NCBI GenBank assembly: GCA_029865665.1 | Contig: JARXAV010000020.1 | Location: 1-8,216 of the forward strand | Direction of reading: 5' to 3' | DNA from: Flectobacillus sp. | GTDB lineage: Bacteria; Bacteroidota; Bacteroidia; Cytophagales; Spirosomataceae | Length of the DNA stretch: 8,216 nucleotides | Part shown: one piece after another, positions 5,973 through 8,216 of the stretch | Layout of the letters: each line of letters begins with the position of its first letter | How positions within the stretch are numbered: the stretch's first letter is position 1 | Program-made: the position numbers and the translations under genes | The notes under the pieces: model-generated | Database searches by the model: none | Seen by the model: the letters and a program-made list of their open reading frames with translations, nothing else | Told to the model about the DNA's origin: nothing

Positions 5973-6443
5973 CTACTTATTTTTCTTGGTGAATAGGTTT
6001 TCAACTACCCAAGCAGGGCCAATAAGTAAAAACTGTAAATCCTGAAAGAAGGATGGTTTTTTCCCTTCCACTTTATGACCATAGAATTGCCCAATCCAAG
6101 CAACGGAAAATAAGCCCAGCGAAAATAGAAGTAAGGATATTTTTTGACTTATCAACTGATTGATGAATAAGCAAGCAAGCGTAAATACCGCAATTTTTAA
6201 AGACATCGAAACGGAGAGTCGTACATAAAAGAATAGCACGAACAAAAAGATTACAAATGCCCAATTTTCAATGACTGGAATGTGTAGATTTAATAGACTT
6301 TGCAGTGGAGCATTTGGAATGCTTTGCAATAAGCCAATAATTGAAAAATAGATAGATGGCACACAAATGTAATGGATTAATTTGTTGGTTGGATTTTGAT
6401 GGCTCACACCATATTCGCTAAACCATTGTTCAAGTGATTTCAT
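5973..6443 (-). CDS. DUF962/Mpo1-like integral membrane protein
   Basis: A 156-residue membrane protein of the Mpo1 (YGL010w, DUF962) family. The characterised yeast member is an iron-dependent dioxygenase that shortens 2-hydroxy fatty acids by alpha-oxidation; bacterial members are largely untested. The family pattern is clear: YGVSHQNPTNKLIHYICVP (11-29) supplies H15, N20 and H24, and IGQFYGHKVEGKKPSF (117-132) supplies Q119, H123 and E126, followed by LIGPAWVVENLF (140-151) with E148. The histidines are candidate metal ligands. About four hydrophobic segments lie between the two motifs (near 25-41, 60-75, 84-97 and 103-118). The ATG at 6443 precedes the conserved start MKSLEQWFSEY. It is divergent from the NADH dehydrogenase gene across a 447-nt gap and lies upstream of the glycosidase gene on the same strand, 164 nt away, probably not in one operon. 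Confidence 0.85.
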   Translation of the reverse strand: MKSLEQWFSEYGVSHQNPTNKLIHYICVPSIYFSIIGLLQSIPNAPLQSLLNLHIPVIENWAFVIFLFVLFFYVRLSVSMSLKIAVFTLACLFINQLISQKISLLLFSLGLFSVAWIGQFYGHKVEGKKPSFFQDLQFLLIGPAWVVENLFTKKNK

Positions 6444-6741
6444 GTGAAGTGTTGTTTAAATGACAGGAAAATTCGTGAAATTTAATTCTGATAGAAATGA
6501 TAAATATAGTATTTTATTACAAATAAAAATAAATTAGGTACTATGTTTTAAGAATTTGCTAGGTGTTTATACGAGCTATTTTTTCAAAAGAGCGTAATAA
6601 ACTCAGATTTCATAGAGCTGTTTTGTGGGAGATAGGCTTCTTGTAAAAATATAAATTTAGTTATATGAAAAATGAATAAGATTATTCGAGGTAGAAATTG
6701 AAATAATATAACTATTTTAAGAATTTAACAAAAATATATTG

Positions 6742-6757
6742 AGTGATATAAATCACT
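6742..6757. promoter_or_regulatory. CRP/FNR-like palindrome in the divergent region
   Basis: AGTGAT-ATAA-ATCACT is a perfect 6-bp dyad and matches the GTGA-N6-TCAC core of CRP/FNR-family operators. It is followed by six T (6757-6762), so it also resembles a terminator, but both neighbouring genes start away from this region and nothing needs to end here. It is centred about 45 nt before the estimated start of transcription from the -7-like element at 6780-6788, a typical activator position. Apart from this and that element I see no gene in 6444-6890, which is very AT-rich. Confidence 0.45.
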
Positions 6758-6779
6758 TTTTTAAAGAATGGACTAAATT

Positions 6780-6788
6780 TATACTTTG
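6780..6788 (+). promoter_or_regulatory. Candidate -7-like element for the NADH dehydrogenase gene
   Basis: TATACTTTG resembles TAnnTTTG, with one extra base between TA and TTTG. No exact -33 TTTG lies at the right distance (the region is TTTTTT), as might be expected for an activator-dependent promoter. The leader would be about 95 nt. Confidence 0.35.
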
Positions 6789-6890
6789 AAATAAATATGA
6801 AATTTATCACAAACGCATATCGTAGTTTTCATCTTTTTTAGCGAGGATTGGAATACCTAAGGAAGGTAGAGAACAAGATAATGCAGCATT

Positions 6891-8150
6891 ATGAAAAAGA
6901 GCGTTGTCATTATTGGAGGAGGATTTGCAGGTATAAACCTAGCAAAAGCATTGGTTGACAGCAACCAATTTTCGATTACTTTGGTTGATAAGAATAATTA
7001 TCACTTTTTTCCACCGCTTATTTATCAAGTTGCAACTGGTTTTTTGGAGCCTTCGTCTATTAGTTATCCATTCAGGAGGTTATTAAAAGGGAAAGAAAAT
7101 ATTCGTTTTTGGTTAGGGGAGTTTGTTCGTGTTAATCAAGAAGCGAATGAAGTAGAGTTGTCTAATGGAACGCTAAAATATGACTATTTAGTTTTCGCTA
7201 CGGGTACAGATACTAATTACTTCGGTATGGAAAATGTACAAAAGAATGCCATTCCGATGAAGACCTTGGTGGATGCGTTAAACATGAGAAACTTGTTATT
7301 GCAGCACCTTGAAAAGGCCTCAACGATTGAAGATCGTGAAGAAAAGAAGAAGTTATTGACGATGGTGATTGCGGGTGGCGGCCCAACAGGGGTAGAAATT
7401 TCGGGGATGTTTGCGGAGATGAAAAATACCATTATCCGAAAAGAATACCCTGAATTAGTTAATTCGGCATTATCAGGTATTTATTTGGTTGATGGAGCGC
7501 CAAGTTTACTGACTCCAATGAGCAAAAAATCGCAAGAATATGCCCTGCAATCGTTAACGAAATTAGGAGTAAATGTACAGTTTAGTAAACAGGTGATTGA
7601 TTACGATGGCAATGAAGTGAAATTTAGTGACGGGACGAGCATTTTTACAAAGAACTTAATTTGGGCAGCAGGGGTAACAGCTATGGTTTTTGAGGGCATT
7701 GATGCTTCATGCTATGGTAGAGGTAAACGCTTGATTGTAGATGCGTTCAATAAAGTACAAAGCACTGAAAATATCTACGCTATTGGCGATACTTGTTACA
7801 TGGATTCAGACCCAAGTTTCCCAGTAGGACACCCACAAGTGGCTCAAGTAGCGATTCAGCAAGGGCTTTTGTTGGCTAAAAATTTACAAAAATTAGCTAA
7901 TCCTGCACCGTTTATTTACAACGATAAGGGATCAATGGCAATTATAGGCAAGGCAAAAGCAGTTGCTGATTTGAGTCCAAAAGTACATTTTGATGGTATT
8001 ATTGCTTGGTTAGCATGGTTGGTTATTCATATCATGTCGTTAATTAATTATCGTAATAAATTAAGAACCCTATATAACTGGATGTCTGCATATTTTAGTA
8101 ATAACTCATCGTTACGCATGATTGTAAGACCTCAGAATAAAGTATCGTAA
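6891..8150 (+). CDS. ndh: Type II NADH dehydrogenase (NDH-2)
   Basis: A 419-residue FAD-dependent enzyme that should pass electrons from NADH to the quinone pool without pumping protons, bound to the inner face of the cytoplasmic membrane. Two Rossmann motifs are clear: the FAD site VVIIGGGFAGINLA (5-18) and the NAD(P)H site MVIAGGGPTGVEISG (158-172), with acidic D201 at the end of a later strand (IYLVDGAPSLLTPM) fitting NADH over NADPH. The second FAD motif is YAIGD (296-300). AQVAIQQG (318-325) matches the quinone-site region of NDH-2. The C-terminal segment IIAWLAWLVIHIMSLINYRNK (370-390) followed by basic/aromatic residues is the usual membrane anchor. Length is normal. The ATG at 6891 precedes the Rossmann strand directly; the ATG at 6881 is out of frame. 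A strong terminator follows 6 nt after the stop, so it is monocistronic. Confidence 0.92.
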   Translation: MKKSVVIIGGGFAGINLAKALVDSNQFSITLVDKNNYHFFPPLIYQVATGFLEPSSISYPFRRLLKGKENIRFWLGEFVRVNQEANEVELSNGTLKYDYLVFATGTDTNYFGMENVQKNAIPMKTLVDALNMRNLLLQHLEKASTIEDREEKKKLLTMVIAGGGPTGVEISGMFAEMKNTIIRKEYPELVNSALSGIYLVDGAPSLLTPMSKKSQEYALQSLTKLGVNVQFSKQVIDYDGNEVKFSDGTSIFTKNLIWAAGVTAMVFEGIDASCYGRGKRLIVDAFNKVQSTENIYAIGDTCYMDSDPSFPVGHPQVAQVAIQQGLLLAKNLQKLANPAPFIYNDKGSMAIIGKAKAVADLSPKVHFDGIIAWLAWLVIHIMSLINYRNKLRTLYNWMSAYFSNNSSLRMIVRPQNKVS

Positions 8151-8156
8151 AAACGC

Positions 8157-8190
8157 AAGAGGCTGGTTGTTTTAACTAGCCTCTTTTTTT
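8157..8190 (+). terminator. Strong intrinsic terminator of the NADH dehydrogenase gene
   Basis: AAGAGGCTGGTT (8157-8168) pairs with AACTAGCCTCTT (8174-8185) over 12 bp including one G-T pair, with a GTTTT loop, and the stem runs into seven T (8184-8190). Nothing recognisable follows to the window end. Confidence 0.92.
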
Positions 8191-8216
8191 CAATCCGTAA
8201 AGTTACTCTTTGTTAA

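Noticed and set aside
6460..6537. A 25-codon open frame in the divergent region
   Set aside because: It is short and AT-driven, with no recognisable motif or ribosome binding signal.
6546..6726. Direct repeat TTTTAAGAATTT at 6546-6557 and 6715-6726
   Set aside because: Twelve AT-rich bases repeated once in an AT-rich spacer can arise by chance, and nothing bounded by them looks like an element.

Overview
The window reads as a chromosomal segment of a low-GC member of the Bacteroidota. Four things suggest this: the divergent pyrE/NUDIX-hydrolase pair, the rpsU-xerC pair, a near-perfect Bacteroidota-type promoter (TTTG, 20 nt, TATCTTTG) in front of rpsU, and the absence of Shine-Dalgarno sequences before the start codons checked. 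A Cytophagales-like lineage is plausible but cannot be fixed from the sequence alone.

Left part (1-2988): pyrE (orotate phosphoribosyltransferase, minus strand) diverges from a NUDIX hydrolase with its own N-terminal domain; the NUDIX gene ends in a clear intrinsic terminator. It is followed by an exported serine hydrolase of the class C beta-lactamase/esterase fold.

Middle part (3000-4605): rpsU (ribosomal protein S21, whose true start is the ATG at 3106) is followed by a long imperfect hairpin and then xerC/xerD-type tyrosine recombinase with a complete catalytic set. The gene that commonly follows in this phylum (hpf/raiA, then tRNAs and tuf) is absent. Instead there are about 300 nt without a gene that hold two strong inverted-repeat structures: a 19-bp stem with an outer 8-bp clamp that begins inside the xerC stop codon, and a pair of 15-nt inverted copies of AAACCTATAAGGTTT.

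Right part (4606-8216): a minus-strand (alpha/alpha)6-type glycosidase-like protein that appears to start with TTG, a minus-strand DUF962/Mpo1-like membrane protein, a 447-nt AT-rich divergent region carrying a CRP/FNR-like palindrome, and a plus-strand type II NADH dehydrogenase (NDH-2) closed by a strong terminator. A 22-nt perfect palindrome lies between the two minus-strand genes.

The genes are mostly separate housekeeping or metabolic units rather than one operon: pyrimidine synthesis, nucleotide or metabolite hydrolysis, periplasmic ester/peptide hydrolysis, translation, chromosome dimer resolution, carbohydrate use, lipid metabolism and respiration. I see no phage, CRISPR, toxin-antitoxin or defence system. 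The items most worth a second look are the non-coding palindromes and the two putative operators.
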